From contig NZ_BDBK01000002.1 of NCBI RefSeq assembly GCF_001612945.1, forward strand, positions 744,001 through 808,000: a stretch of DNA of 64,000 nucleotides, read 5' to 3'. Source of the DNA: Nocardia inohanensis NBRC 100128. Its GTDB lineage: Bacteria > Actinomycetota > Actinomycetes > Mycobacteriales > Mycobacteriaceae. The notes below the pieces were generated by a model. It did no database searches. It saw nothing but the letters and a program-made list of their open reading frames with translations, and was not told the origin of the DNA. Each line of letters opens with the position of its first letter. Within the stretch, counting starts at the first letter, position 1. This document shows positions 7,946 through 22,306 of this stretch, in pieces. Made by a program: the position numbers and the translations under genes.

Positions 7946-9901
7946 TCAGCTCAGCCGCGCCGCCAGCCGTGCGGCGTTCATATAGGCGATGGCCTCGATG
8001 GACACCATCGGATTGACGCCGGGCGCGGTCGGGAAGCTGGAGCCGTCCGCGACCACGATATTGCCGACATCCCAGGTCGCGCCGTCCGGATCGGTGGCCG
8101 ACAGCTCCGGCGAGCCGCCCATGCGCGCCGAACCCATGATGTGCAGCGCGCCCATCGCGCACTGGCCCGGACCGTATCCGGCGGCCCTGGCGGCGGCGTC
8201 GAATTCGTCGATGGAGCCGCGCACGCCCGGTTCGTAGGACACTCCGGCCTGGTGCCCGGAGAAGATGCGCTTCGCGCCGGCCGCTTCGAGCAGCTTTGCC
8301 GCGCCGACGATTCCGGTGTGCAGATGCCCGGCGTCGTAGCCGGAGAGCTTGTACTTCACGATGGCCTCGCCGTCGCCGTCGATGCTCACCGTGCCCGAAT
8401 CACGGTCGCGGGTGATGATGCCGATGGCGTCGGACCGCGCGAAGTCGAGCATGGTGGCCTGATGCGCGGCCGCGCCGCGCCAGCTCAGGAAGCCGGTGGC
8501 CAGGCCCGGATGGATGGGCCCGGTCTCGTAGATGACGCCGTAGCCGTTGCCGTCCAGGTCGGCGTGCTCGCGGCTGATGCGGGTCTGCAACCCGCCCTCC
8601 CAGGGCCGGATCTCCTCGTCGAAGGAGCCGAAGACGGCGGCCGCCGGATGCAGGCGCAGGTAGCGCCCGATGTTCTTGTTGCGCAACCCGGATCGCTTCA
8701 GCAGCGCGGGCGTCTGGATGGCCCCGGCGGCCACCACGACGGCGCGGGCGCGCACGGTGATCTCCACGCCGCCGGCGGTGCGCGCCGAAACCGCTTCCGC
8801 GCGACCGTTCTTCACCTCGATCTTGCGCACATCGGCATCGACGACCAGGCGCGCGCCACCGGCGGCGGCATCGGAGAGCCAGGTCTTGGTGGTCGACTGC
8901 TTGGCTCCGAGCCGGCACCCGTAACCGCAACGCCCGCACTCGATGCCCGCGTCGCAGGCGTCGGACACATTGCGCGGCAACGTATCCAGATCCCAGCCCA
9001 GCGCCTGCGCCCCGCGCTCCAGTACGGCGTCGCGCGCCGAGATCGGCGAGCGCTGGTCGGTGACCCCGATCCGCTTGCTCACCACGGTCAGCGCGTCGCC
9101 GTATTCGTCTTCTGCGAACTGCTTCGCCCCCAGGTCCGCCCACTCCTGGCGTACCCGGTCGGGGGTGGGCAGCGAGGTGCTCCAGTTGACCACGGTGCCG
9201 CCACCCAGGCAGGAGCCGGAGACGAGGGTGATCTGCCCTTCGACCGATCCGGGCGGCCCGGCCGAGTACAGCGAGGTCAGCCCGGCCAGCTCGCCGCCGC
9301 CGAAATCCTGGTCGTCGTAATAGTTTCCGCGCTCCAGCACGATCACATCGAGCCCGGCCTCGGCCAGCACCGCGGCGGCCGTACCGCCACCGGCGCCGGA
9401 GCCGACGACCACGACATCGCAAGTGAGGGTGGTGGATTCGGTGAACCGCAGCGGCGTCAGCGCGGGTTTCGGCGCGGACTGCAAAGGCCCGGTCGGCGCC
9501 GGATACCCGATCTCCTTCCACAGCGGATTGGTACCGGTGGGTCCGGGCGTGACGTTGTAGGCCAGCAGCGCGGCCTGCTTGAGCGCCTGGAAGACGGCGC
9601 GCACCGGGGCCAGCCCGGAGTCGCCGAGCCGCAGCAGCGCCTTTTCCCGCTGCTCCTGCGACAGGGTGGAGAACTTGCGCAACCCACTACCGGTGAGCAG
9701 CCCCGTGAGCCGCGAATCCCACACCCCGAGCAACATGGCCAGCTGCTTCTTCTCGGCCTCCCGGGGATTGCGCCCCAGAATCTGGAAGATGGTGTCGACG
9801 GCTCCCAGTTCGGTGGCCGCCGGCAGCGTCAGCCCGTCGCCCGGCAGGAACGTATCGCAGATCATGCCCAGCGCGGCCCGCTGTTGCGCCGTTGGCTCCA
9901 T
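7946..9901 (-). CDS. FAD-dependent GMC-family oxidoreductase
   Basis: The 651-residue protein has an N-terminal helical domain of about 170 residues resembling the small subunit of membrane sugar/alcohol dehydrogenases, then a GMC flavoprotein core. The FAD Rossmann motif VVVGSGAGGGTAAAVLAEAGLDVIVLE lies near residues 170-195, followed by GSCLGGGTVVNWS. A four-Cys patch (CDAGIECGRCGYGC) is typical of the long-chain alcohol oxidase-like subgroup, and the C-terminal end carries HIMGSARMGG and the ADGSSFPTAPGVNPM motif. Substrate is unknown; long-chain alcohols or sterol-like alcohols are plausible. No signal peptide, so it is probably cytoplasmic or membrane-associated. It converges on the signalling operon with a 46-bp gap. 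Confidence 0.85.
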   Translation of the reverse strand: MEPTAQQRAALGMICDTFLPGDGLTLPAATELGAVDTIFQILGRNPREAEKKQLAMLLGVWDSRLTGLLTGSGLRKFSTLSQEQREKALLRLGDSGLAPVRAVFQALKQAALLAYNVTPGPTGTNPLWKEIGYPAPTGPLQSAPKPALTPLRFTESTTLTCDVVVVGSGAGGGTAAAVLAEAGLDVIVLERGNYYDDQDFGGGELAGLTSLYSAGPPGSVEGQITLVSGSCLGGGTVVNWSTSLPTPDRVRQEWADLGAKQFAEDEYGDALTVVSKRIGVTDQRSPISARDAVLERGAQALGWDLDTLPRNVSDACDAGIECGRCGYGCRLGAKQSTTKTWLSDAAAGGARLVVDADVRKIEVKNGRAEAVSARTAGGVEITVRARAVVVAAGAIQTPALLKRSGLRNKNIGRYLRLHPAAAVFGSFDEEIRPWEGGLQTRISREHADLDGNGYGVIYETGPIHPGLATGFLSWRGAAAHQATMLDFARSDAIGIITRDRDSGTVSIDGDGEAIVKYKLSGYDAGHLHTGIVGAAKLLEAAGAKRIFSGHQAGVSYEPGVRGSIDEFDAAARAAGYGPGQCAMGALHIMGSARMGGSPELSATDPDGATWDVGNIVVADGSSFPTAPGVNPMVSIEAIAYMNAARLAARLS

Positions 9902-10161
9902 GAAGAATCCACCCTTCTCAATACTCGGTGAGTTCTACCACAATATGTCGAATCATCGCTCACTTTCTACCGGTCTGCGCAGCTGAAAGCGCCTGAATCG
10001 GACGTGAATTGGCAATTACATCCGGCAACCGCTCCGGTCGCACGCGCGGCGGCATCCGGCGTACTGGAACACGTTCACGATTTGTTCACACACCCGCCGG
10101 TGTAATGGGTTCCGAACCGGTCACCGAGGGGTCGGCCGGTCGTGATCAGGAAGGGAAGCTT

Positions 10162-10404
10162 ATGAAGAAGTTCGCTGCCGCCATTGCCATTTCGGCCGGA
10201 TTGACCGCTCTGACCATGGGAACCGCGCACGCCGAGGAGCTCATCGCCGACACCGGTTACCAGACCCTGGAGGCGTGTGACGCCGAGGGCAGCCGCGGCT
10301 CCTGGACCGCGCCGGGCGGTCGTGAGATCACCAGCAACGACGGCTGGCTGTACCAGTGCCAGCAGCACAACGACGGCGCCTGGTACCCGCACTTCGTCCG
10401 CTGA
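10162..10404 (+). CDS. Small secreted protein
   Basis: The 80-residue precursor starts at ATG 10162, preceded by an AGGAAGGGA ribosome site. The signal peptide is clear (MKKFAAAIAISAGLTALTMG, cleavage after AHA near residue 23). The mature 57 residues carry two Cys that may form a disulphide, and many Trp, Tyr and Gln residues near the end. I do not recognise a family; small secreted proteins of this kind are common in Nocardia and Rhodococcus. It is monocistronic, with about 260 bp of non-coding sequence upstream in which I see no clear structure. Confidence 0.75.
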   Translation: MKKFAAAIAISAGLTALTMGTAHAEELIADTGYQTLEACDAEGSRGSWTAPGGREITSNDGWLYQCQQHNDGAWYPHFVR

Positions 10405-10438
10405 TTTTCCACATTCCTTTCGCAGCGGGCGGACAACT

Positions 10439-10476
10439 CGAAGGCCCCGGTGGCTTCTCCGGCACCGGGGCCTTCG
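10439..10476. terminator. Bidirectional hairpin terminator
   Basis: A perfect 14-bp stem (arms 10439-10452 and 10463-10476, 10-nt loop) lies between the convergent secreted-protein and PH-domain genes. There is no long T-tract. Confidence 0.65.
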
Positions 10477-10488
10477 GGCGGGTGCGGG

Positions 10489-12078
10489 CTAGCGGCCCAG
10501 CTGTCCCGGCGTCACCGATTCGATGAGCTCCCAAGCCTTTTCGAGCGGCAGATCGACGACGTGATAGCGCTTCTTGCCGGCGGCCGAGGCGGCGACCACG
10601 GTGGCGAGGCCGGCGCGGCGCTGGAAGAAGGACTGGCGGACCGTCCACCCGATCACGCCGGGGGCCTCCAGGCAGTCCCGGTCCCGGTCGAGGGAACCGC
10701 TGCGGGTGACCAGCCAGGCCGAATGACCGGGCGCGGCCGGGATCACCGCGTGGCCGAGCCCGCGATAGCGATCCCAGGCCAAAACCATTGCGATGGCGGC
10801 GATCACGACCAGGGTGACCCAGATCCACGTCGGAATGTGGTTCCCGGCAAGCGAAACCGCGATGGGTATCAGCGCCAGCGCCGCGACCGGGCCGAGGGCG
10901 CGGGTGAACCGCCGGCGCAGCGCGGCCGGGCCGTGCTGGATCAGCCGCACCGTGACGGGTGGCGGCGGCGTCAGACCCACGGGCACCGCACCGCCGTAGA
11001 GCACCGCCTCGTCGTGCAGCAGATGCGCGAGCGTGTGATCGACCGCGGTGCGCGGGGCCTGGGGGAGCAGCTTCTGCCGCGGATCGGTGCCGGTCATGAT
11101 GGCCTCGAGCTCGGCGGCCCCGGCCAGCCGCAGCAGCAGCGGTTCGTTCACGGTCGCGCCGCGCAGGCGCGCCAGGTCCAGGGTGGTCTGGCGGGTGGTG
11201 AACAGACCGTGCCGCAGGTGCAGGGTCTTACCGTCGTCGAGGACCTGGAGTCCGTACCAGGTGGCCAGATAGCGGGCGCAGGCGACGAGGCTGACGAAGA
11301 CGACGAGCGCCACGATCAGCACTGCCACGAACAGCGCGATCACCCGCCCGCTGCTGTCCTCCACGCCCCGCACCGCACTGGATTCGAAGATGACGTCGGC
11401 GATGCCGTACTGGAAGGCCAAGCCGACGATGGGTGCGATAAACGCGAACCCGGTCAGCGACAGGGGAGCGAATCGAACCCAATTCTGTTGCCAATGCGCT
11501 ATTTCCACCGGTGCGTGACCGTTGGCCGCCGGTGGCACAGCGGGTTTCGAGATGTCGACCGGCGCACCGAACGGCTCGGCCGACGTAACAGCCTGCGCTC
11601 CAGCCGATCCCGTCGCATCGCGGGTGTGTGCGAGCAGGGCCGTGCGCAGGTCCGGCACCAGTCGCGCGTCCAGCGAATCCAGTTTGAACTGGTCCCCGCG
11701 TTCGGCCTGCTGCCCGGTGCCGATGGACAGCACCGCCAATCCGAGCGCCCGATGCAGCAGATCGGCTTCCACATCCACCGACCGCACCCGGGTGCGCGGC
11801 ACCGAAAGCCGTTTGCGCTGTAGCAATCCCGTGCGCAGCTCGACATTGTCCGGGGTGATCCGGTAGGTGGTGGTGAACCAGCGCGTCACCGCCAGCAGCA
11901 CGATGATCCCCACCACCCCGAGGCTCCACATCGGATTGTCGCTGCGCGCACCGGCGATGAGCGTGGCCAGCAGCACCGGAATGAATCGGATCAGCTCGGT
12001 GATGGGGTGCACCAGCAGCATTCGCTTGTCCAGCCGCTGCCAGCCCTCGTCGGCCGGGGCGTCCATCAGCTCGCTCAC
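10489..12078 (-). CDS. PH domain-containing membrane protein (YdbT-like)
   Basis: The 529-residue protein has N-terminal paired TM helices (about residues 28-65), a bacterial PH-like segment (TTYRITPDNVELRTGLLQRKRLSVPRTRVRSVDVE), a second TM pair near 195-275, another PH-like segment (LQVLDDGKTLHLRHGLFTTRQTTLDLARLRG), and a third TM pair with a C-terminal PH-like region. This is the architecture of the YdbT/DUF304 family. It is encoded 3' of a smaller YdbS-like protein with a 4-bp GTGA overlap, as in Bacillus ydbS-ydbT. Such pairs have been linked to membrane stress or bacteriocin resistance; the function here is inferred only. Confidence 0.82.
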   Translation of the reverse strand: MSELMDAPADEGWQRLDKRMLLVHPITELIRFIPVLLATLIAGARSDNPMWSLGVVGIIVLLAVTRWFTTTYRITPDNVELRTGLLQRKRLSVPRTRVRSVDVEADLLHRALGLAVLSIGTGQQAERGDQFKLDSLDARLVPDLRTALLAHTRDATGSAGAQAVTSAEPFGAPVDISKPAVPPAANGHAPVEIAHWQQNWVRFAPLSLTGFAFIAPIVGLAFQYGIADVIFESSAVRGVEDSSGRVIALFVAVLIVALVVFVSLVACARYLATWYGLQVLDDGKTLHLRHGLFTTRQTTLDLARLRGATVNEPLLLRLAGAAELEAIMTGTDPRQKLLPQAPRTAVDHTLAHLLHDEAVLYGGAVPVGLTPPPPVTVRLIQHGPAALRRRFTRALGPVAALALIPIAVSLAGNHIPTWIWVTLVVIAAIAMVLAWDRYRGLGHAVIPAAPGHSAWLVTRSGSLDRDRDCLEAPGVIGWTVRQSFFQRRAGLATVVAASAAGKKRYHVVDLPLEKAWELIESVTPGQLGR

Positions 12079-12581
12079 GTGGCGTCACCCCGGTGCCGGG
12101 CGGCGATCTCGGTGAGCTGGGTGACGGTCCGGCGCGCATCCTCGAGTTGCAGCGCGCTGATGTGCACCGCGCCCGCCGAGGAGGCGGTCGTGACCGTCAC
12201 GGTCGCCAGCCCGAGCAATCGCTCCAGCGGCCCGCGATAGGTATCGACCGTCTGCACCCGGGTGATGGGCGCGACCCGGCTCTCCTGGGTCAGCCAGCCC
12301 GTCCGGGTGTACACCGCCTCGTCGGTGATCTCCCACCGATGCACCGCGTACCGCCACAACGGCACCACCCCGATGCTGAATGCGGCCGCCACCACCGCGA
12401 TTGCGAGCACGATCAGTTGAACGCTCCGCCGGTCCGGATCGAGCACCATCCAGACCAGCAGGCCGATCAAGGGGAAGGCCCACGACAGCGCGGCACTGAC
12501 TGCCCACAGCAGCTTGGCGCGCGGACTGGGCCGCCGGGCGGGTTCGGCCAGAATCCCGCCGGGGGCGGTGCGGTCGGACAT
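12075..12581 (-). CDS. PH domain-containing membrane protein (YdbS-like)
   Basis: The 168-residue protein has two adjacent TM helices (about residues 20-65) and one bacterial PH domain (WEITDEAVYTRTGWLTQESRVAPITRVQTVDTYRGPLERLLGL). It is first in a two-gene operon with the YdbT-like protein and overlaps it by 4 bp. I chose ATG 12581; an in-frame ATG at 12623 would add 14 residues. A small inverted repeat with arms TGCAA/TTGCA lies just before 12600. Confidence 0.82.
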   Translation of the reverse strand: MSDRTAPGGILAEPARRPSPRAKLLWAVSAALSWAFPLIGLLVWMVLDPDRRSVQLIVLAIAVVAAAFSIGVVPLWRYAVHRWEITDEAVYTRTGWLTQESRVAPITRVQTVDTYRGPLERLLGLATVTVTTASSAGAVHISALQLEDARRTVTQLTEIAARHRGDAT

Positions 12582-12667
12582 GGGTGCAATGCTTGCACGA
12601 TTCCCGCCGGGCGCGCGGGACATAGATCATCCGGACGCGGCCCGGCCGGTGATCCGGGCCGGCCGGA

Positions 12668-14170
12668 TCAGCGCGGCGTGATCCGGAACAGTCCGCTGAG
12701 GGTGCCCTGGTACTGCACCCGCCCCGGCGCGATGGTGCCGACCATCTGCAAGGTGTCGTGCACGGTGGTCGCGCCCATGAATCGTTCGGACTCGACTTTG
12801 CCGGTGGCCGCGTCGATTACGGCGAGGCGGTAGGTGTCGGCGATGCCGCTCGCACTGCCGCTGTCGGCGCTGCCGCTGCCCGCGCTACCGGAAGGCAGCT
12901 CGGCGCTGCCGCTGCCGAGCAGCCCGCGCCGGGTGACCGTGTAGATCTTGCCGTCCGCCACCGAGAGTCGCGGCACCGCCGCGGACGGCACCGAATTGGT
13001 CCACACCACCGTGCAACCCGATCCGGTCACGTCGATGCGGGTCATGCCGCCGGTGAACGAGGCGCTCGCGGGCTGGCTGGGCCCGGCATTGGCGGGCAGT
13101 TGCGGATACGGGTAGCCGTAGGTGCTGGCCACGAACAGGCTGTTGCCCGATCCGATGGGCGAGTTCTCGGTGCCGTCGATGGCCGGTACCGAACAGACCG
13201 TGCGCCCGGTGCCGGTCTCGTAGACGTTCAGGTTCTCCTTGCCCGCCGCATTGTCGGTAATGGCGAGGTATTCGGTCCCGCTGCCCGGCCCGAAGAAGGT
13301 GGGTGTCGCGCCCGTACCCCAGCTCAACTGACCGGGTTTGCGCGCCGGACCGCGGTCGTACGCCTGCCGCCACAGCACCCGCGGATTACCGCCGCCGTCC
13401 ACATCGACCAGGTACAACGCGTGCGAGGTGGCGATGGCGACGCCCTGCGGCGCGGTGGAAATACTGTTGGCCACGGTCTCACCGGGCGCGAGCAGAATCG
13501 ACTTGGCGACCCCGTCGGTCCCGACGAATCCGGCCGCGGCGTTGTCGGTGGCGAACCACACCCGCCCGTCGAAATCGGCCATCACCGAGCTGACCGCATC
13601 GCAGCCACCGCCCCCGCAATGCCCGGTAACCGCCTGCGACACATCGGTCTTGGACGTGATGCTCAGCTTCCAGCCGCCGTCCGCCCCGCGCTGATGCCCG
13701 ACCCGCAGCAGGTTCCCGCTGCCGTCCACGGTGACCATCCGGTCCTGTTCGTCCAGGTAGGCATACACGCCGCCGAGCAAGCTGCCCTTGGTGAGATCCA
13801 GCGAGGCGAGGGTGTTGCCGGTGTTCGGATCCAGCAGCAGCACTTCCGGCGCCCGGTCGGTGATCTTGGTGCAGAGCGCCTGCGGAAGCCCGTCCGCGCC
13901 TTGCAGAATCGTCGGGCAGGCGGCGGCGAGCTCGTGGAAGTCGGCCTTGATCTCCCCGGTGCCGGGTCCGGCGAGCGGGGTGGCGTCGGAGGATTCGGCA
14001 TCCCCGTGCATGGTCGCGGTGCCCAGCGGCCCGAGATACGGATTGGCCGGTGGCAGTGGCCCGAAGGCCGCCGAGGCGGTGTTGGTGGCGATGGTCAGCA
14101 GCAGTGCCGCTCCGAGGGCGGCGGCAGCGGTGACGCGGCGCGGGCGTGGGAGCACGGGACCCCGATTCAA
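12668..14170 (-). CDS. Secreted beta-propeller-like protein
   Basis: The roughly 500-residue product has a signal peptide (basic n-region, hydrophobic core, possible cleavage after NTASA near residue 34). The mature part has repeated PQQ/propeller-like strands such as LLLDPNTGNTLASLDL, VWFATDNAAAGFV and LAVIDAATGKVESE. A Gly/Ser-rich insert near residues 412-440 looks like a surface loop. Cys residues occur in several pairs, compatible with an extracellular protein. TTG 14170 is the outermost start; GTG 14155 is equally plausible. A role in a cell-surface complex is possible but I cannot assign a function. Confidence 0.7.
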   Translation of the reverse strand: MNRGPVLPRPRRVTAAAALGAALLLTIATNTASAAFGPLPPANPYLGPLGTATMHGDAESSDATPLAGPGTGEIKADFHELAAACPTILQGADGLPQALCTKITDRAPEVLLLDPNTGNTLASLDLTKGSLLGGVYAYLDEQDRMVTVDGSGNLLRVGHQRGADGGWKLSITSKTDVSQAVTGHCGGGGCDAVSSVMADFDGRVWFATDNAAAGFVGTDGVAKSILLAPGETVANSISTAPQGVAIATSHALYLVDVDGGGNPRVLWRQAYDRGPARKPGQLSWGTGATPTFFGPGSGTEYLAITDNAAGKENLNVYETGTGRTVCSVPAIDGTENSPIGSGNSLFVASTYGYPYPQLPANAGPSQPASASFTGGMTRIDVTGSGCTVVWTNSVPSAAVPRLSVADGKIYTVTRRGLLGSGSAELPSGSAGSGSADSGSASGIADTYRLAVIDAATGKVESERFMGATTVHDTLQMVGTIAPGRVQYQGTLSGLFRITPR

Positions 14171-14443
14171 ATATTCGTACTGGTCAATGCGAGTAATCGC
14201 ATGGTGCGATCACCGTAGAAGAGTGCGCAGCCGCTGGCAAGCATTCGGCTCGCAAAGCGGGAATCTGTTGGAGACGGCCGGTGTTGCAGCGCAAGAATTA
14301 CAAGGCGACGACTGATTTCGTGACCTCCGGGTAACTCGTCGGGTACGTCCAGAATCGTTTCGGCTCCCAAACCGCCGGCACGGGTGCCCGACAGTTGACG
14401 GCTCTTGGCCGCCCGCTGAGTACACGGAGAGGCGGAGGAGTGC

Positions 14444-17077
<2,634 letters not shown>

Positions 17078-17276
17078 CGGTTGGGGTGCGTGCCCGAATT
17101 TCGGGCGTACCCGGTGAGTTACCCATGACGCGGCGAGATCAGTTGTCACGTTCCGGACGCTGCGGTCCGGGCGCTCGCAAGTTAGGGCAGGCTGACCAGA
17201 GGTAATGTTGTCGGACCGGGATACTGTTTCGCGGGGCGGAGTATCCCGCATGTGAGGACAGACTAGGAGAACGGCA

Positions 17277-17603
17277 GTGCCGTACATCATCGCTGAACCG
17301 TGCGTTGACGTGAAGGACAAGGCGTGCATCGAAGAGTGCCCCGTGGACTGCATCTACGAGGGCGGCCGCATGCTGTACATCCAACCGGACGAGTGCGTGG
17401 ACTGTGGTGCATGTGAACCGGTCTGCCCGGTGGAGGCCATCTTCTACGAAGACGACACCCCGGATCAGTGGGCCGGTTACGTCAACGCCAATGTCGACTT
17501 CTTCGACGAGCTCGGTTCGCCGGGCGGTGCGACGAAGGTCGGCAAGGTCGATTTCGACCCGCCGTTCATCGCCGCGCTACCGCCGATGGCCGAAGGCGAG
17601 TAA
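17277..17603 (+). CDS. fdxC: 7Fe ferredoxin
   Basis: The 108-residue ferredoxin carries Cys9, Cys17 and Cys50, expected to bind a 3Fe-4S cluster, and Cys21, Cys40, Cys43 and Cys46 for a 4Fe-4S cluster; Cys25 is the extra Cys of this class. The C-terminal WAGYVNANVDFF segment is typical of actinobacterial FdxA/FdxC. It is an electron carrier, probably serving cytochromes P450 and other oxidoreductases. GTG 17277 follows an AGGAGAAC ribosome site. It is 6 bp upstream of dapC, as for Rv1177-Rv1178. Confidence 0.95.
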   Translation: MPYIIAEPCVDVKDKACIEECPVDCIYEGGRMLYIQPDECVDCGACEPVCPVEAIFYEDDTPDQWAGYVNANVDFFDELGSPGGATKVGKVDFDPPFIAALPPMAEGE

Positions 17604-17609
17604 TCCAGC

Positions 17610-18716
17610 GTGACCGCACGTGGCCGGGTGAGCAGTCTCCTACCCGATTTCCCTTGGGACACCATCGCTTCCGTCAAGGCGAAGGCGGCTTCGCATCCGG
17701 GCGGAATCGTCGATCTGTCGGTCGGCACCCCGGTCGATCCGGTGGATCCGCTGATCCGTTCGGCGCTGGCCGCGGTGGCGGAGGTGCCCGGGTATCCGAC
17801 CACGCACGGCACCCAGGAATTACGGCAGGCCGCGGTCGACGCCATGAAGCGGCGCTTCGGCATCACCGGGGTCGATCCGGCCGCCGTGCTGCCGGTGATC
17901 GGCACCAAGGAGCTGATCGCCGGGCTGCCGCGGCTGCTGGGGCTGGGTGCGCCGGACCTGGTGGTGATTCCGGAGGTCGCGTACCCGACCTACGAAGTCG
18001 GTGCGCTGCTCGCGGGTTCGCGCATCCTGCGCGCCGACGGGCTGACCCAGCTGGGTCCGGAGCGGCCCGCGCTCATCTACCTCAACTCGCCGTCGAATCC
18101 GACCGGCAAGGTGCTCGGCGTCGAGCATCTGCGCAAGGTGGTCGAATTCGCCCGCGAGCGTGGGGCGATCGTGGCCTCCGACGAGTGCTACCTGGGGCTG
18201 GTGTGGGAGGGGCGCGCCGCCTCCATCCTGGATCCCGAGGTGTGCGACGGTGATCACACCGGCCTGCTGGCCATCCACTCGCTCTCCAAGACCTCGAACC
18301 TGGCCAGCTACCGGGCCGGGTTCGTGACCGGTGATCCGGCGCTGGTCGCCGAAATGCTGGAGGTGCGAAAGCATTCCGGCATGATGCTGCCGTTCCCGAT
18401 CCAGGCGGCCATGACCGCCGCGCTCGGCGACGACACCCACGAGGCGCAGCAGCGGGAGCGGTATCGCGCGCGCCGCGAGGTGCTGCGAAAGGCATTGCTG
18501 GCGGCGGGATTCCGGATCGAGAACTCCGAGGCCGGGCTGTACCTGTGGTCGACGCGGGACGAGCCGTGCCGCACCACCCTGGATTGGCTTGCCGAGCGCG
18601 GCATTCTCGCGGCTCCGGGTGAGTTCTACGGCCCGCGTGGCACCCAGCACGTGCGCATCGCGCTGACCGCCACCGACGAGCGCATCGCCACCGCCGCCGA
18701 ACGCCTGACCAGCTGA
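17610..18716 (+). CDS. dapC: Succinyldiaminopimelate transaminase
   Basis: DapC converts N-succinyl-2-amino-6-ketopimelate to N-succinyl-diaminopimelate in lysine and cell-wall diaminopimelate synthesis. The 368-residue fold-type I aminotransferase has the PLP lysine at Lys227 in SLSKTSNLASYRAG, the YLNSPSNPTGK motif and a C-terminal HVRIALT arginine motif. GTG 17610 is 6 bp after fdxC, so the two are probably cotranscribed. With dapD and dapE at 32.8-34.9 kb, three steps of the succinylase branch lie in this window. Confidence 0.93.
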   Translation: MTARGRVSSLLPDFPWDTIASVKAKAASHPGGIVDLSVGTPVDPVDPLIRSALAAVAEVPGYPTTHGTQELRQAAVDAMKRRFGITGVDPAAVLPVIGTKELIAGLPRLLGLGAPDLVVIPEVAYPTYEVGALLAGSRILRADGLTQLGPERPALIYLNSPSNPTGKVLGVEHLRKVVEFARERGAIVASDECYLGLVWEGRAASILDPEVCDGDHTGLLAIHSLSKTSNLASYRAGFVTGDPALVAEMLEVRKHSGMMLPFPIQAAMTAALGDDTHEAQQRERYRARREVLRKALLAAGFRIENSEAGLYLWSTRDEPCRTTLDWLAERGILAAPGEFYGPRGTQHVRIALTATDERIATAAERLTS

Positions 18717-18778
18717 TTTCATTTCGTCACACGGGTCGTGATAGCGTCTACGACGTTGCACGGCCCGGGTGGCCGTAA

Positions 18779-20623
<1,845 letters not shown>

Positions 20624-20668
20624 CGCGCCGTACGCCGGTGGGCGGCGCTCCCCGCGTTAGCCTGGGAT

Positions 20669-22306
20669 ATGGACGCTGTCACGGTTGTCCCTCATCCGAG
20701 CAATGAACCGGTGCATACCTATGCGCCGGGGAGTCGCGAACGTGAACTGCTCACCGGCAAGCTCGCCGAAATCTCTTCCGGGTCCGTGGATGTGCCGCTG
20801 GTCATCGGCGGCAAGCATCAGCCCGGGAGCGGCGAGCGCTTCGATATCGTCATGCCGCACCGGCACCGTCATGTTCTGGGGACCTATACCAATACGAATC
20901 ATTCCGAGGCGCAGGCGGCCGTGGCGGCCGCCACCGCCGCCGCACCGGCCTGGCGGGCGCTGCCCTTCGAGGAACGCGCGGCCGTACTGCTGAGAGCGGC
21001 CGACCTGCTGGCGGGGCCGTGGCGGGAGACCATCGCCGCGGCCACCATGCTCGGGCAGTCGAAGACGGTGCAGCAGGCCGAGATCGACGCCCCCTGCGAG
21101 CTGGTGGACTTCTGGCGGTTCAATGTCGCCTTCGCCCGGCAGATCCTGGCGCAACAGCCGGAATCGAGTGCGGGCGTGTGGAATCGGATGGACTACCGGC
21201 CCTTGGAAGGGTTCGTGTACGCCATCACGCCGTTCAATTTCACCGCCATCGCCGGGAACCTGCCCACCGCGCCGGCGCTGATGGGCAACACCGTCGTCTG
21301 GAAACCAGCACCGACACAGACGCTTTCGGCCTACTACACCATGCGATTGCTGGAGGCCGCGGGCCTGCCGCCCGGGGTGATCAATATGGTCACCGGCGAC
21401 GGGGCGCAACTGTCGGAGGTGGCGCTGTCCGATCCGCGGCTGGCGGGCATCCACTTCACCGGATCCACCCGTACCTTCCAGCACCTGTGGCAGCAGGTCG
21501 CCACGAATATCGATCGCTACCAAGGTTATCCGCGCCTGGTCGGGGAGACCGGCGGCAAGGACTTCATTCTCGCGCACGCCTCGGCGGAGCCGGACGCCCT
21601 GCGCACCGCCTTGATTCGGGGCGCCTACGAGTATCAGGGACAGAAGTGCTCGGCGGCCTCGCGCGCCTATATCGCCGCCTCGGTGTGGCGGCGGATGGGG
21701 GACGAATTCCTCGCCCAGGTGGAGGAACTCAGTTACGGCGACGTCGCCGATCTGTCGAATTTCGGTGGGGCGCTGATCGACAGCCGCGCCTACGAGAAGA
21801 ACGTGAACGCCATCGTGCGGGCCAAGGGCCGGGGCGTCGCCGTTCCGGCGGGCGGGATCTACGACGACAGCGAAGGCTGGTTCGTGCGGCCCACCGTGCT
21901 GCTCAGCGACGATCCGGGCGACGAGTCCTTCGGCACCGAATACTTCGGGCCGGTGCTGTCGGTGCACGTCTACGACGACAGCCAGCCCGACGGGTACGCC
22001 GAGGTGCTGCGCCTGGTGGACTCGGCCGCGCCGTACGGGCTCACCGGTGCGATCTTCGCCCGCGATCGGCAGGCCATCGAACAGGCTTCGGCGGCACTGC
22101 GATTCACCGCCGGCAACTTCTACGTCAACGACAAGCCGACCGGCGCGGTGGTCGGGCAGCAGCCGTTCGGCGGGGCCCGCGCCTCCGGGACCGACGACAA
22201 GGCGGGCTCGTATCTGAACCTGCTGCGCTGGGTGGCGCCCCGCACGCTGAAGGAGACCTTCGTGCCGCCGACCGATTACCGGTACCCGCACATGGGGGAG
22301 CGATGA
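20669..22306 (+). CDS. pruA: 1-pyrroline-5-carboxylate dehydrogenase
   Basis: This enzyme oxidises glutamate semialdehyde (from proline) to glutamate with NAD+. The 545-residue aldehyde dehydrogenase has the general base Glu293 in GETGGKDF and the nucleophile Cys327 in GQKCSAASR, plus FTGSTRTFQ and FGGARASGTDDK. Length and motifs match the type 1 P5CDH of actinobacteria (Rv1187). It overlaps the proline dehydrogenase gene by 4 bp (ATGA), forming a two-step catabolic operon. Confidence 0.95.
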   Translation: MDAVTVVPHPSNEPVHTYAPGSRERELLTGKLAEISSGSVDVPLVIGGKHQPGSGERFDIVMPHRHRHVLGTYTNTNHSEAQAAVAAATAAAPAWRALPFEERAAVLLRAADLLAGPWRETIAAATMLGQSKTVQQAEIDAPCELVDFWRFNVAFARQILAQQPESSAGVWNRMDYRPLEGFVYAITPFNFTAIAGNLPTAPALMGNTVVWKPAPTQTLSAYYTMRLLEAAGLPPGVINMVTGDGAQLSEVALSDPRLAGIHFTGSTRTFQHLWQQVATNIDRYQGYPRLVGETGGKDFILAHASAEPDALRTALIRGAYEYQGQKCSAASRAYIAASVWRRMGDEFLAQVEELSYGDVADLSNFGGALIDSRAYEKNVNAIVRAKGRGVAVPAGGIYDDSEGWFVRPTVLLSDDPGDESFGTEYFGPVLSVHVYDDSQPDGYAEVLRLVDSAAPYGLTGAIFARDRQAIEQASAALRFTAGNFYVNDKPTGAVVGQQPFGGARASGTDDKAGSYLNLLRWVAPRTLKETFVPPTDYRYPHMGER